Assembly (NCBI GenBank): GCA_003240755.1
Contig: QFNF01000012.1
Span: 19,276-83,275 of the forward strand
Reading direction: 5' to 3'
Source of the DNA: Sphingomonas hengshuiensis
GTDB taxonomy: Bacteria > Pseudomonadota > Alphaproteobacteria > Sphingomonadales > Sphingomonadaceae
Length of the DNA: 64,000 nt
In this document: positions 36,802-46,572 of the stretch, one piece after another
Numbering within the stretch: the first letter of the stretch is position 1
How the letters are laid out: every line of letters starts with the position of its first letter
Notes under the pieces: generated by a model
Told to the model about the DNA's origin: nothing
Databases searched by the model: none
Seen by the model: the letters and a program-made list of their open reading frames with translations, nothing else
Translations under genes and position numbers: made by a program

Positions 36802-39090
36802 GTGAAGCATCGTCTGACCTGGGCGGCACTGGCCGTCACCGCCGCGACCGTCATGCCGGTCCGTGCGCAGACTGCCCCCCTGCTCCCCCTCCCGGCGCGC
36901 ATGACGCCCGCCAGCGGTTCGATCACCATCGGCAATGGTGCCGGGATCGTGGTGCCCGCCGGCGATACCGGCGCGGAGAACGCCGCGCGCCTGCTGACCG
37001 AGCGGGTGAAGACCGATCGCGGGCTTATGCTGGCTGCCACCGCGCAGGGCCCGATCCGCTTCGTACGCGACGCTGCGATCGCGGGTGACGAAGCCTATCG
37101 CCTGACGGTGACGGCAAAGGCGATCACCATCGCCGCCAGCGGCGATCGGGGTCTGATCTGGGGCGCGATGACGCTGGCGCAGTTGCTTAGCCCCGACGCG
37201 CGATTCGGCCGCCCGGTACGCGTCGCCGCGACCGTCATCGACGACGCGCCGCGCTTTCGCTGGCGCGGACTGATGGTCGACGTGACCCGCTCGTTCCAGC
37301 CGATCGACACACTCTATCCGGTCATCGACACGATGGCCGCGCAGAAGCTCAACACGCTGCACCTGCACCTGACCGACGATCAGGGATGGCGGGTCGAGAT
37401 CAAGCGTTACCCCCGGCTGACCCGGATCGGCGGCTTTCGCGTGCCCCCGGTCGCCGGCGGGACGCCGGGACCGCAGGTCGGCGGATTCTACACGCAGGAC
37501 GAGCTGCGCAAACTGGTCGGCTATGCGGCGGAACGCGGCATCACCATCGTCCCCGAAATCGACATGCCCGGCCATGCGCAGGCGGCGGTCGCGGCCTATC
37601 CCGAGGAGGTCGGCGTGCTGGGCGACCGCCCGCCGGTCGGCCATGACTGGGGGGTCAATCCGTGGCTGTTCTCCCCCTCCCCGCGCAGCATGACCTTCAT
37701 CAAGAACGTGCTCGACGAGCTGATCGACATCTTTCCCGGCCAGTTCATCCATGTCGGCGGCGACGAGGCGGTGAAGGACCAGTGGCAGCGATCGCCGGAG
37801 GTGCAGGCGCAGATGAAGGCGCTGGGCCTCAAGACCGAGAACCAGATGCAGGGGTGGATGATTTCCGAACTCGGAAAATATCTGGCGAGCAAGAACCGGC
37901 GCCTGATCGGCTGGGACGAGATCCTCGAGGGCGATGTGCCGACCAGCGCGACCGTCATGTCGTGGCGCGGCGAAGCGGGCGCGGTGGAGGCCGCGAACAA
38001 GGGGCATGACGTGGTGATGTCGCCCGCGCCGAACCTGTATCTCGACAGCCTGCAATCGTCGGCGCCCGACGAACCGCCGGGGCGCATCACCTTCCAGGCG
38101 CTGGAGATGGTGTATGGCTATGAACCCGTCCGCCCCGGTGTGACGGCACAGGCCGCGGCGCATGTGCTGGGCGCGCAGGGCAATGCCTGGTCGGAATATC
38201 TGGCGACGGCGAAGCAGAAGGAACATGCGACCTTCCCGCGCCTGTCCGCCATCGCCGAATTCACCTGGAGCCCGCGCGAGAAGCGCGACTGGAAGGGGTT
38301 CGTCGAACGCCTCCAGCCGCAGATGCTGCGCTACGAACGACAGGGGATCGCAGCGGCGGACAGCGCCTTCGCCGTCACCTATGCGCTGAACGGCACGAAG
38401 GGCGATACGCTGCGCAAGGGTGCGGGCACGCTGACGCTTAGCACGCAGACCGGCGCGGGCACGATCCGTTACACCACCGACGGCAGCCGGCCGACCGCCC
38501 GGTCGCGCGCCTATGCCGCGCCGATCGCGGTGAAGCCGGGGCAGACGATCACCGCCGCCGCCTTTGCCAGGGACGGCCATGCGCTGGCCCGCCCGCGCAG
38601 CTTCGACGCGACGCGGCCGGCGCTGCTGCGCGCCACCGGCGCGGCGGAAATGGTAGCGTGCCCCAAGGGCGCGCTGGGCCTGCGCGTGCCGCTGGTTTCG
38701 GGGCAGCCGGGCGATGCCCCGGCGTACAACGTCAACATCTTCGACACCTGTACCCAGGCGCCGAAAATGCCGCTCGACGTGGCACAGGCGTTCACGGTGA
38801 CGGTCGCCCGCCTGCCGCGCCATTACGGTCTGGCGCACGATTATACCGCGCTGCGCGAACATTTCGCGGTGACGGAGCATGGCGAGCTGGTGATGCGTAC
38901 CGGCGGATGCAGCGGTACGATCGCCGCGACCTTCCCGCTGCCCGATCCGGACACCGCGCCCAACCGGTTCACCTTCACCGGCACCTTCGCGCGGCAGGAG
39001 GGCGACAGCGACGTCTGCCTGCAATTCACATCGCCGCTGTCCGACCCCTATTACACGGTCGACACGCTGCAACTGGAAGACACGAAGTGA
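36802..39090 (+). CDS. GH20 beta-N-acetylhexosaminidase, exported
   Basis: 762 aa with a signal peptide (about 1-22). The order is an N-terminal GH20b domain, a (beta/alpha)8 GH20 catalytic domain (WRGLMVDVTRSF, HLHLTDDQGWRVEIK, VPEIDMPGHAQAAVAAYP, HVGGDEA with the catalytic Asp321-Glu322, LIGWDEIL), a chitobiase-type C-terminal domain (YTTDGSRPTARS) and a further ~130-residue beta domain. It removes terminal beta-GlcNAc, in N-glycans both antennal GlcNAc and, after mannose removal, the GlcNAc-GlcNAc core. Its stop overlaps the GTG start of the GH2 gene. Confidence 0.95.
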   Translation: MKHRLTWAALAVTAATVMPVRAQTAPLLPLPARMTPASGSITIGNGAGIVVPAGDTGAENAARLLTERVKTDRGLMLAATAQGPIRFVRDAAIAGDEAYRLTVTAKAITIAASGDRGLIWGAMTLAQLLSPDARFGRPVRVAATVIDDAPRFRWRGLMVDVTRSFQPIDTLYPVIDTMAAQKLNTLHLHLTDDQGWRVEIKRYPRLTRIGGFRVPPVAGGTPGPQVGGFYTQDELRKLVGYAAERGITIVPEIDMPGHAQAAVAAYPEEVGVLGDRPPVGHDWGVNPWLFSPSPRSMTFIKNVLDELIDIFPGQFIHVGGDEAVKDQWQRSPEVQAQMKALGLKTENQMQGWMISELGKYLASKNRRLIGWDEILEGDVPTSATVMSWRGEAGAVEAANKGHDVVMSPAPNLYLDSLQSSAPDEPPGRITFQALEMVYGYEPVRPGVTAQAAAHVLGAQGNAWSEYLATAKQKEHATFPRLSAIAEFTWSPREKRDWKGFVERLQPQMLRYERQGIAAADSAFAVTYALNGTKGDTLRKGAGTLTLSTQTGAGTIRYTTDGSRPTARSRAYAAPIAVKPGQTITAAAFARDGHALARPRSFDATRPALLRATGAAEMVACPKGALGLRVPLVSGQPGDAPAYNVNIFDTCTQAPKMPLDVAQAFTVTVARLPRHYGLAHDYTALREHFAVTEHGELVMRTGGCSGTIAATFPLPDPDTAPNRFTFTGTFARQEGDSDVCLQFTSPLSDPYYTVDTLQLEDTK

Positions 39091-41699
39091 AGCCCGCCCT
39101 GTTCCTGCTGCTCGCCGCCGCCCCCGCCGCCCTGTGGGCCGCCCCGCGCGAGACCGTGACGCTCGACAAGGGGTGGCAGGTGCGCCTTTCCCCCGGCGAT
39201 GCGGCGGCGAAGGACCATCCCAGGGTCGCGCGCTGGCTGCCGGCGAGAGTGCCCGGCTATGTCCAGACCGACCTGATCGCGGCAAAGATCACGCCCGACC
39301 CGTTCCGCCGGCTGAACGAGGCGACGATCCAGTGGGTCGGGCGCAGCGACTGGGAATATCGCGGCACGCTGAACGCCAGCCCCGCGCTGCTGGCGCGCGG
39401 CCATGTCGATCTGGTGTTCGACGGACTCGACACCTTTGCCGAGGTGTTCGTGAACGGCACGAAACTGCTGGCCGCCGACAATGCCCATCGCCGCTGGCGC
39501 GCCGACGCGAAACCGTTGCTGAAGGCGGGCGCGAACGAGATCCGCATCGCATTCAAATCGCCATTGGGCGTGCTGAAACCGATGGTCGCCAGGATTGAAC
39601 ATCCGCTGCCCGGCGAATATGATTCGACGGCGGGCGACGAACCCGAAGCGCGGCAGACCTCGCCCTATATCCGCAAGCCCAAATATCATTATGGCTGGGA
39701 CTGGGGCCCCCGCATCCTGAACATCGGTCCCAACGGGCCGGTCCGCGTCGATGCATGGGACGATGTCCGCATCGACATCCTGCGCGTGCAGCAGGAAGCT
39801 GTAACCCCCGCCGAGGCGCGGCTGTCGGCCGATGTGACGATCGTCGCCGATCGAGCCGCGGTCGTGCAGGTCGATGCGATCGTCACTGCCCCCGACGGCA
39901 CCACCGCCCGCGCCACGCGCAGCGTCGCGGTGGTAGTGGGCGAGAACCGGGTGAGCGTTCCACTGGTGATCGCCGATCCGAAGCTGTGGTATCCGGCGGG
40001 CTATGGCGCGCAGCCGCTCTACACCGTCACCGCGGAAACCCGCCTGGATGGGGAGGTGGTCGACCGGCAGCACCGCTCCACCGGCATCCGCACCGTCGAA
40101 CTGGTCCGCGAAAAGGACGTGATCGGTCGCGGCATGCTATTCCGCATCAACGGCATTCCCGTGTTCGCCAAGGGCGCGAACCTGATCCCGTTCGACAGCT
40201 TCGGCCCGCGCGTGACCGATGCGTATATGGCGAAGATCATGGGCGACGCGAAGGCGGCGAACATGAACATGCTGCGCATCTGGGGCGGCGGCATGTATTT
40301 GCCCGACAGCTTCTTCGACACCGCCGACCGGCTGGGGCTGATGATCTGGTCCGACTTCATGTTCGGCGGCGCGATCACACCCTATGACCCCGACTATCGC
40401 GAGACGGTCAGGATCGAGGCGGAGGAACAGGTCGACCGGGTACAGGCGCATCCCTCGATCGTGCTGTGGTCGGGCAACAACGAGGTGCTGTCGGGCTGGG
40501 AAGGCTGGAGCGACCGTACCGCGTTCAAGAAGCGCGTCGGCGCCGACGAACAGGAACGGATCGGCGTCGGCATGGCGATCCTGTTCGACCGCGTCCTGCG
40601 CGATGCCGCCGAACGCCGCGACGCCGACGTGCCCTACTGGCCCGGCAGCCCGAGCGCCAATTACGAGGGCAAACCCGATCAGGACGGCAATGGCGACCGC
40701 CATTACTGGGACGTGTGGGGCGGAAAGAAGCCCACCACCGCCTATCTCGACAATTGCCCGCGCTTCATGTCCGAATATGGGCTGCAGGCGATGCCCGACA
40801 TGGCGACGATCGCGAAGTTCGCCGATGCCGGCGACCTCGCGGTCGATTCTGCCGTGATGACCGCGCACCAGAAATTCCTGAAGGGCGCCGGGCAACAGCG
40901 CCTGCTCGACTATATCCGCATGCGCTACCGCGAACCGCGCGACTTCGCCGATTTCGTGTACCTCAGCCAGGTGATGCAGGCCGACGGCATCCAGCTCGGC
41001 GCGCTGCACCACCGCGCCTGCCGCCCCGTGACCAGCGGCACGCTCTATTGGCAGTTGAACGACGTGTGGCCCGGCGCGTCCTGGTCGAGCATCGACTATT
41101 ATGGCCGGTGGAAGGCGCTGCATTTCGCCGCCCGCCGCTTCTTCGCGCCACTGGCGGTCGCCGCGGGCCGGCGGGAGAACGGCATGACGGACATATCGCT
41201 GATCTCCGACCGGACCGTGCCGGTGACGGCGCGCTGGCGGGTGCGGACGATCGATGTCGATGGGCGTACGACCATGCGCCACGAAGCGGCGATCGAACTG
41301 CCCGCGCTGTCGGCGACGAAGGTCGCGACGATCAGCGATGCCGATCTGTTCAAGGATGCCGATCCGAAACGCAGCGTCGGCGTGGTCGAGCTGATCGTCG
41401 ATGGCGCGGTCGTGTCGCGCGCGCTGGTGACGGGGCTTCCCGAAAAGGCGATGGCGCTGCCCGATCCGGGGCTGACCACCCGCTGGTCGACCATCGACGG
41501 CAAGCCGGCGCTGACCATCACCGCCCGGCGGCTGGCGCGTGGCTTGTGGATCGGCTTCGGTACGCTGGACGTGCAGGCGTCGGACAATTTCCTCGACCTG
41601 CTGCCGGGGGAAAGCGTGACCGTCACCATCGACGGCAGGGCATCGGCCGGCGCGCTCGGGAAGGCGCTGCGCCTGCAGACGCTGGGGGCCGGCAAATGA
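39087..41699 (+). CDS. GH2 beta-mannosidase, exported
   Basis: 870 aa from GTG 39087 (GTGA overlap), with a short signal peptide (FLLLAAAPAALWAA). The layout is that of Mannosidase_2: sugar-binding jelly roll, Ig-like domain, TIM barrel, C-terminal Ig domains. Catalytic residues are the acid/base Glu466 in WSGNNE and the nucleophile Glu563 in MSEYGLQAMP. Also conserved are HYGWDWGPRI, LWYPAGYGAQPLY and RIWGGGMYLPDSFFD. It hydrolyses the beta-1,4-mannose of the N-glycan core (Man-GlcNAc2). Third gene of the plus-strand run, with overlapping junctions on both sides. Confidence 0.93.
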   Translation: MKPALFLLLAAAPAALWAAPRETVTLDKGWQVRLSPGDAAAKDHPRVARWLPARVPGYVQTDLIAAKITPDPFRRLNEATIQWVGRSDWEYRGTLNASPALLARGHVDLVFDGLDTFAEVFVNGTKLLAADNAHRRWRADAKPLLKAGANEIRIAFKSPLGVLKPMVARIEHPLPGEYDSTAGDEPEARQTSPYIRKPKYHYGWDWGPRILNIGPNGPVRVDAWDDVRIDILRVQQEAVTPAEARLSADVTIVADRAAVVQVDAIVTAPDGTTARATRSVAVVVGENRVSVPLVIADPKLWYPAGYGAQPLYTVTAETRLDGEVVDRQHRSTGIRTVELVREKDVIGRGMLFRINGIPVFAKGANLIPFDSFGPRVTDAYMAKIMGDAKAANMNMLRIWGGGMYLPDSFFDTADRLGLMIWSDFMFGGAITPYDPDYRETVRIEAEEQVDRVQAHPSIVLWSGNNEVLSGWEGWSDRTAFKKRVGADEQERIGVGMAILFDRVLRDAAERRDADVPYWPGSPSANYEGKPDQDGNGDRHYWDVWGGKKPTTAYLDNCPRFMSEYGLQAMPDMATIAKFADAGDLAVDSAVMTAHQKFLKGAGQQRLLDYIRMRYREPRDFADFVYLSQVMQADGIQLGALHHRACRPVTSGTLYWQLNDVWPGASWSSIDYYGRWKALHFAARRFFAPLAVAAGRRENGMTDISLISDRTVPVTARWRVRTIDVDGRTTMRHEAAIELPALSATKVATISDADLFKDADPKRSVGVVELIVDGAVVSRALVTGLPEKAMALPDPGLTTRWSTIDGKPALTITARRLARGLWIGFGTLDVQASDNFLDLLPGESVTVTIDGRASAGALGKALRLQTLGAGK

Positions 41700-44281
41700 G
41701 CATCCTCCTCGCCCTGCTGGCCGGTGCGGCCGATCCCGACCCGCAGATCGCCGCGACGATCGCCGCGATGACTCCGGCGGAAAAGGCGGCGCAGTTGCAG
41801 AGCGCCGCCCCGGCGCAAGGCGACGTGCTGCCCGCCTACGACTATTGGAACGAGGCGCTGCACGGCCTTGCGCGCAACGGCATGGCGACGGTGTTTCCGC
41901 AGGCGATCGGGCTGGCCGCGACGTGGGACGCGCCGCTGATGGAGCGGATCGGCACCGTCGTGTCGACCGAGGCCCGCGCCAAATACAACGCGCTGCCGGG
42001 CAGGAACCGGCGGCGCTACGAAGGGCTGACGATCTGGTCGCCCAACATCAACATCTTCCGTGACCCCCGCTGGGGCCGCGGCATGGAAACCTATGGCGAG
42101 GACCCGGTGCTGACCGGCGCCATGGCGGTGGGTTACATTCGCGGGTTGCAGGGGCCGGACGCCGCGCAACCTCGCGTCATCGCCACGCCGAAGCATCTGG
42201 TCGCGCATAGCGGGCCGGAGGCGGGGCGCGACGCGTTCAGCGTTCAGACCGCGCCCTATGACATGGAGGCGACCTATCTCCCCGCCTTTCGCCGCGCGCT
42301 GACCGAAGGAAAGGCGCAATCGGTGATGTGCGCCTATAACGGCATTCACGGCGTGCCCGTCTGCGCCGCCGGCTGGCTGTTCAACGAACGGTTGCGGCGC
42401 GACTGGGGCTGGGACGGGCTGGTCGTGTCGGACTGCGACGCGATCGGCAATATCGCCCATTATCAGCGTTACGCGCCCGACAATGCCGCAGGGTCCGCCG
42501 CCGCGATCAATGCCGGCATGGACCTGAACTGCGGTTCTGCCTATGCGGCGCTGCCCAAGGCGCTGGAACGCGGGCTGACCACGCAGGCGGTGGTCGATCG
42601 TGCGCTGACCCGCACGTTTGAAGCGCGCAGGCGGCTGGGCGATGCGTTCGGCGCGAAAAGCCGCTGGGATACGATCCCGGCCAGCGCGCTGCACACCCCG
42701 GCCAACCGCGCGCTGGCGCTGGAGGCGGCGCGCAAGTCGCTGGTACTGCTCCAGAACAACGGCGTGCTTCCCCTCAGACGCGGTGCGAAGATCGCGGTCG
42801 TCGGCCCCAATGCCGACAGCCTCGACGTGCTGGAGGCGAATTACAACGGCACCTCCGCCGATCCGGTCACGCCGCTGCACGGCCTGGCCGGCCGCTTTGC
42901 CGTTGCCTATGCGCAGGGCTCGACGCTGGCCGATGGCGTGCCGCTGGTCGTGCCGCAAACGGCGTTCGGCGCGGGGCTGAAGGCCGAATTCTTCGCCGAT
43001 CCGGCGATGACCGGCGCGCCGGTGCTGACCCGCACCGATCGCACCATCGATTTCAACTGGGCGCGCACCAGTCCCGCCGCCAACCTGCCGGTAAACCGCT
43101 TTGGCGTGCGCTGGACGGGTACGCTGACCCCGCCGGGGCCGGGCCGCTATACGCTGCGCATCGACATCAACCGCTGCTGGGACAAATGCTCGGGCCGCGA
43201 CGCGGTGAGACTGTGGGTCGACGGCCGTGACGTGCTGAGCGCGACCGGCACCGCCGCCGCGGTCGAGGGCGCGGCCAATGACAGCAAGTCCGAACGGACG
43301 GAGGCGGTGCTCGACTTCGCCGACACGACGCCGAAACCGTTCCGCCTCGACCTGACCCATGCCAGCACCGACGACAGCATCCGCCTGACGTGGATCGCGC
43401 CAGCCGACCCACAGCGCGCCGAAGCCGTCGCCGCCGCGCGGGGCGCCGATGCGGTGGTCGCGTTCGTCGGCCTGTCGCCCGCCGTCGAGGGCGAGGCGTT
43501 GCGCCTCGAAGTGGCCGGCTTCTCGGGCGGCGACCGCACCGACATCGCCCTGCCGGCCGTGCAGCAGCGGTTGCTCGAAGCGGTCAAGGCGACGGGCAAG
43601 CCGCTGGTCGTCGTGCTGCTGTCGGGCAGTGCCGTGGCGATGGAATGGGCGAAGCAGCACGCCGATGCCATCGTCGCCGGCTGGTATCCGGGCGAGGTCG
43701 GCGGCACCGCGATCGCCGACGTCCTCGACGGCACGACCAACCCGTCGGGGCGCCTGCCGGTCACGTTCTACGCCCGGACCAGCGACCTGCCCGCCTTCGT
43801 CGATTACAACATGAAGGGGCGGACCTATCGCTATTTCGACGGGACGCCGCTGTGGGGTTTTGGCCATGGCTTGAGCTACACCCGCTATGCCTATACCGAT
43901 GCCACCGCGCCGGCGACGCTGGCCGCCGGCCGGCCGCTGACCGTCACCGTGCGCGTCACCAACACCGGTGGGCGCGCCGGCGAGGAGGTTGCGCAGGCCT
44001 ATCTGATCGCGCCGCCCGCGCTCAACCGGATTGGCGCGTGGAACGATCCCGTGCTGCGCCACAGCCTCGTCGGTTTCCGGCGCGTCGCCCTGAACCCCGG
44101 ACAGGGCAGGACCGTGACCTTCACCCTCGACCCGCGCATGCTCAGCACCGTGTCGCTCGACGGCACCCGCGCGGTGCGGCCGGGCAGCTATCGCCTGTTC
44201 GTCGGCGGCGGCCAGCCGGGCACCACGCCCGGACAGGAAATCGCCTTTACCATCACCGGCACGCAGGAGTTGCCGAAATGA
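41696..44281 (+). CDS. GH3 glycosidase with PA14 insert (probable beta-xylosidase)
   Basis: 861 aa from ATG 41696 (ATGA overlap with GH2). The N-terminal GH3 barrel has YDYWNEALHGLARNGMATVFPQ, RDPRWGRGMETYGEDP, ATPKHL and the nucleophile Asp246 in VVSDCDAI. The GH3 C-terminal domain follows, interrupted by a PA14-like insert (about 425-560, LKAEFFADPAMTGAPVL ... RYTLRIDINRCWDK). A C-terminal FnIII-like domain ends the protein. The short N-terminus (MSILLALLAGAADP) could be a weak signal sequence. In the Xanthomonas N-glycan cluster the GH3 member removes beta-1,2-xylose; a beta-glucosidase or hexosaminidase role is possible. Confidence 0.9.
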   Translation: MSILLALLAGAADPDPQIAATIAAMTPAEKAAQLQSAAPAQGDVLPAYDYWNEALHGLARNGMATVFPQAIGLAATWDAPLMERIGTVVSTEARAKYNALPGRNRRRYEGLTIWSPNINIFRDPRWGRGMETYGEDPVLTGAMAVGYIRGLQGPDAAQPRVIATPKHLVAHSGPEAGRDAFSVQTAPYDMEATYLPAFRRALTEGKAQSVMCAYNGIHGVPVCAAGWLFNERLRRDWGWDGLVVSDCDAIGNIAHYQRYAPDNAAGSAAAINAGMDLNCGSAYAALPKALERGLTTQAVVDRALTRTFEARRRLGDAFGAKSRWDTIPASALHTPANRALALEAARKSLVLLQNNGVLPLRRGAKIAVVGPNADSLDVLEANYNGTSADPVTPLHGLAGRFAVAYAQGSTLADGVPLVVPQTAFGAGLKAEFFADPAMTGAPVLTRTDRTIDFNWARTSPAANLPVNRFGVRWTGTLTPPGPGRYTLRIDINRCWDKCSGRDAVRLWVDGRDVLSATGTAAAVEGAANDSKSERTEAVLDFADTTPKPFRLDLTHASTDDSIRLTWIAPADPQRAEAVAAARGADAVVAFVGLSPAVEGEALRLEVAGFSGGDRTDIALPAVQQRLLEAVKATGKPLVVVLLSGSAVAMEWAKQHADAIVAGWYPGEVGGTAIADVLDGTTNPSGRLPVTFYARTSDLPAFVDYNMKGRTYRYFDGTPLWGFGHGLSYTRYAYTDATAPATLAAGRPLTVTVRVTNTGGRAGEEVAQAYLIAPPALNRIGAWNDPVLRHSLVGFRRVALNPGQGRTVTFTLDPRMLSTVSLDGTRAVRPGSYRLFVGGGQPGTTPGQEIAFTITGTQELPK

Positions 44282-46572
44282 CCATGCTCTCGCGCCGCAC
44301 GCTGCTGGGCGGCACCGCCGCCCTCGCGCTGGTCGATGCGCTGCCGGCCGGCGCGGCGTCGCCCGCCCCGGCGAGGCCGAACCTGTTCATCGGCACCGGC
44401 GGCGACGGCCATACCTTTCCCGGCGCGACGATGCCGTTCGGGATGGTACAATTGTCCCCCGATACCGACACCGCGCGCTGGGCGACCTGTTCGGGCTATC
44501 ACAAGGACGACACGTCGATCCTGGGGTTCAGCCACACCCATCTGTCGGGCACCGGCATCGGCGACATGCTCGACATCCTGGTCGTGCCGACGCGCGGCCC
44601 GGTCCTGCTCGACGGCGGCCCGCTCGACGATCCCGACAAGGGCTATCGCCAGCGCTTCAGCGACGAGGTCGCCGAGCCCGGCTACTACGCCGTCACCCTC
44701 GAAAGCGGCGTCCGCTCCGAACTGACCGTCACCGACCGCACCGGTATCCACCGTCACCGCTTTCCGGGCGGCCCCGGCCATATCCTGATCGACCTGTCGC
44801 ATCTGGTGATGGAGGGGCCGAACCAGTCGCCCTATATCGACGAAGCCGCGCTCACCCTCGAACCCGACGGCACCATCACCGGCACCCGCCGCGTGTTCCG
44901 CTGGGCCAAGGGGCGGCGGATATTCTTCGCGATGCAATTGTCGCGCGCACCCGACCGGATCGAATTCTTCGGCGACGACGACCGGCCGGCGGGCGGGCGG
45001 GGCGTTACCGGCAAGCGGCTGAAGGCGGTGTTGCACTATGACGATGCCGGCGCCGCGCCGATCGTCATCCGCACCGGCATCTCGGCGGTCGACCTGCCGG
45101 GCGCCAGAGGCAATCTCGCCGTAGAAGCGACGCACTGGGACTTCGATCGCTACGCCGGCGCCGCCCGTTTGGCATGGGCGCGCGAGATGGACCTGATGCG
45201 GTTCGAAGGGGGGACCGAGCAGCAGCGCACCGTCGCCGCATCGGCGCTCTACCACGCCTCGATCGGCCCGACGCTGTTCTCCGACGTCGACGGGCGTTAC
45301 ATCGGTCTCGACCGCCGGACGCACAGCGTGCCGAAGGGGGAAGCGGCGTACAGCGCCTATTCGCTGTGGGACACCTATCGCGCCTTCCACCCCCTGCAGA
45401 CGCTGATCCGGCCAGGGCTGACGCAAGCCTTCACCCGCGACCTGATCCGCCAGACGCAGCAGAGCCCGTTCGGCCCGCCGGTCTGGCCGTTGCAGGGGGT
45501 CGAAACCGGCACGATGATCGGCTGGCACGCCGTCCCGGTCCTTGCGGAGGCGCGCGCGAAGGGCGTTTCCGCCGACTATGCGGCGGCATGGGCGGGCGTG
45601 AAGAAGCGCTCGTTCGACTGGACGACGCCCGATCTCGACAACAGCGTCGGCGTGCAGGTCTATGACGAGCTCGGCTACGCGCCCGCCGACCGCATCTTCG
45701 AAAGCGTGTCGAAGACGCTGGAGTTCGCCTATGACGACTATGCCGGCGCGTGCATCGCCGATGCGGCGGGCGATGCCGCCGGTGCCGCGCGGTTGCGCAG
45801 GCGGTCGGGCAACTGGCGCAATGTGTTCGACGCCAGGCTGGGCTTCGCCCGCGGGCGGCTGGCGGATGGCCGCTGGGCCGAACCCTTCGCGCCCAACGGC
45901 ATCGGCCATTCGAAGAAGTGGCGCGACTATACCGAGAGCAATAGCTGGCAGGCGACGTTCCTGAACCAGCACGACATCTATGGCCTGATCGCGGCGATGG
46001 GCGGCGATGCCGCGTTCGAGGCGAAGCTGGACGGCCTGTTCAGCGCGTCCTCCGAACTCCCCGCCGACGCGCCGCCCGACATTTCGGGGCTGGTCGGGCA
46101 GTACGCCCATGGCAACGAACCCAGCCACCATGTCGCGTATATGTACGCATGGTGCGGTGCGCCGTACAAGACGCAGGCGATGGTCCGCCGCCTGCTGACC
46201 GAGATGTATCACGACCGCCCCGATGGCATCATCGGCAACGATGACTGCGGCCAGATGAGCGCATGGTATCTGCTCTCCGCGCTCGGCTTCTACCCGGTCG
46301 ACCCGGTCAGCGCGACCTATGTGCTGGGCAGCCCGCTGTTCGATCGCGCGACGGTGCGGGTCGGCGGCGGGCGCACACTGGTGGTCGAGGCGCGCGGCAA
46401 CGCCCCCGACCGCCCCTATGTCCGCGCCGTGACGTGGAACGGCCGACCATGGACCAGAAGCTGGATCGCGCACGCCGATCTGGTGAAGGGCGGGCGGCTG
46501 GTGTTCGACATGGCGGCCGAACCGAACAAGGCGTTCGGCCGCGCACCCGGGGACAGGCCCGCCCGGCGGTGA
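44278..46572 (+). CDS. GH92 alpha-mannosidase, canonical acid Glu614
   Basis: 764 aa from ATG 44278 (ATGA overlap), with a Tat-like leader (SRRTLLGGTAALALVDALPAGA). Family landmarks are FIGTGGDGHTFPGATMPFGMVQLSPDT, SGYHKDDTSILGFSHTHLSGTG, YSLWDTYRAFHPLQ, GNEPSHHVAYMYAW with the catalytic-acid Glu614, and GNDDCGQMSAWYLLSALGFYPVDP. It is a Ca2+-dependent exo-alpha-mannosidase, here for N-glycan arms. Unlike the GH92 at 2637-4688 it keeps the NEPSHH motif. It is in the N-glycan gene run between GH3 and the uncertain glycosidase. Confidence 0.95.
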   Translation: MTMLSRRTLLGGTAALALVDALPAGAASPAPARPNLFIGTGGDGHTFPGATMPFGMVQLSPDTDTARWATCSGYHKDDTSILGFSHTHLSGTGIGDMLDILVVPTRGPVLLDGGPLDDPDKGYRQRFSDEVAEPGYYAVTLESGVRSELTVTDRTGIHRHRFPGGPGHILIDLSHLVMEGPNQSPYIDEAALTLEPDGTITGTRRVFRWAKGRRIFFAMQLSRAPDRIEFFGDDDRPAGGRGVTGKRLKAVLHYDDAGAAPIVIRTGISAVDLPGARGNLAVEATHWDFDRYAGAARLAWAREMDLMRFEGGTEQQRTVAASALYHASIGPTLFSDVDGRYIGLDRRTHSVPKGEAAYSAYSLWDTYRAFHPLQTLIRPGLTQAFTRDLIRQTQQSPFGPPVWPLQGVETGTMIGWHAVPVLAEARAKGVSADYAAAWAGVKKRSFDWTTPDLDNSVGVQVYDELGYAPADRIFESVSKTLEFAYDDYAGACIADAAGDAAGAARLRRRSGNWRNVFDARLGFARGRLADGRWAEPFAPNGIGHSKKWRDYTESNSWQATFLNQHDIYGLIAAMGGDAAFEAKLDGLFSASSELPADAPPDISGLVGQYAHGNEPSHHVAYMYAWCGAPYKTQAMVRRLLTEMYHDRPDGIIGNDDCGQMSAWYLLSALGFYPVDPVSATYVLGSPLFDRATVRVGGGRTLVVEARGNAPDRPYVRAVTWNGRPWTRSWIAHADLVKGGRLVFDMAAEPNKAFGRAPGDRPARR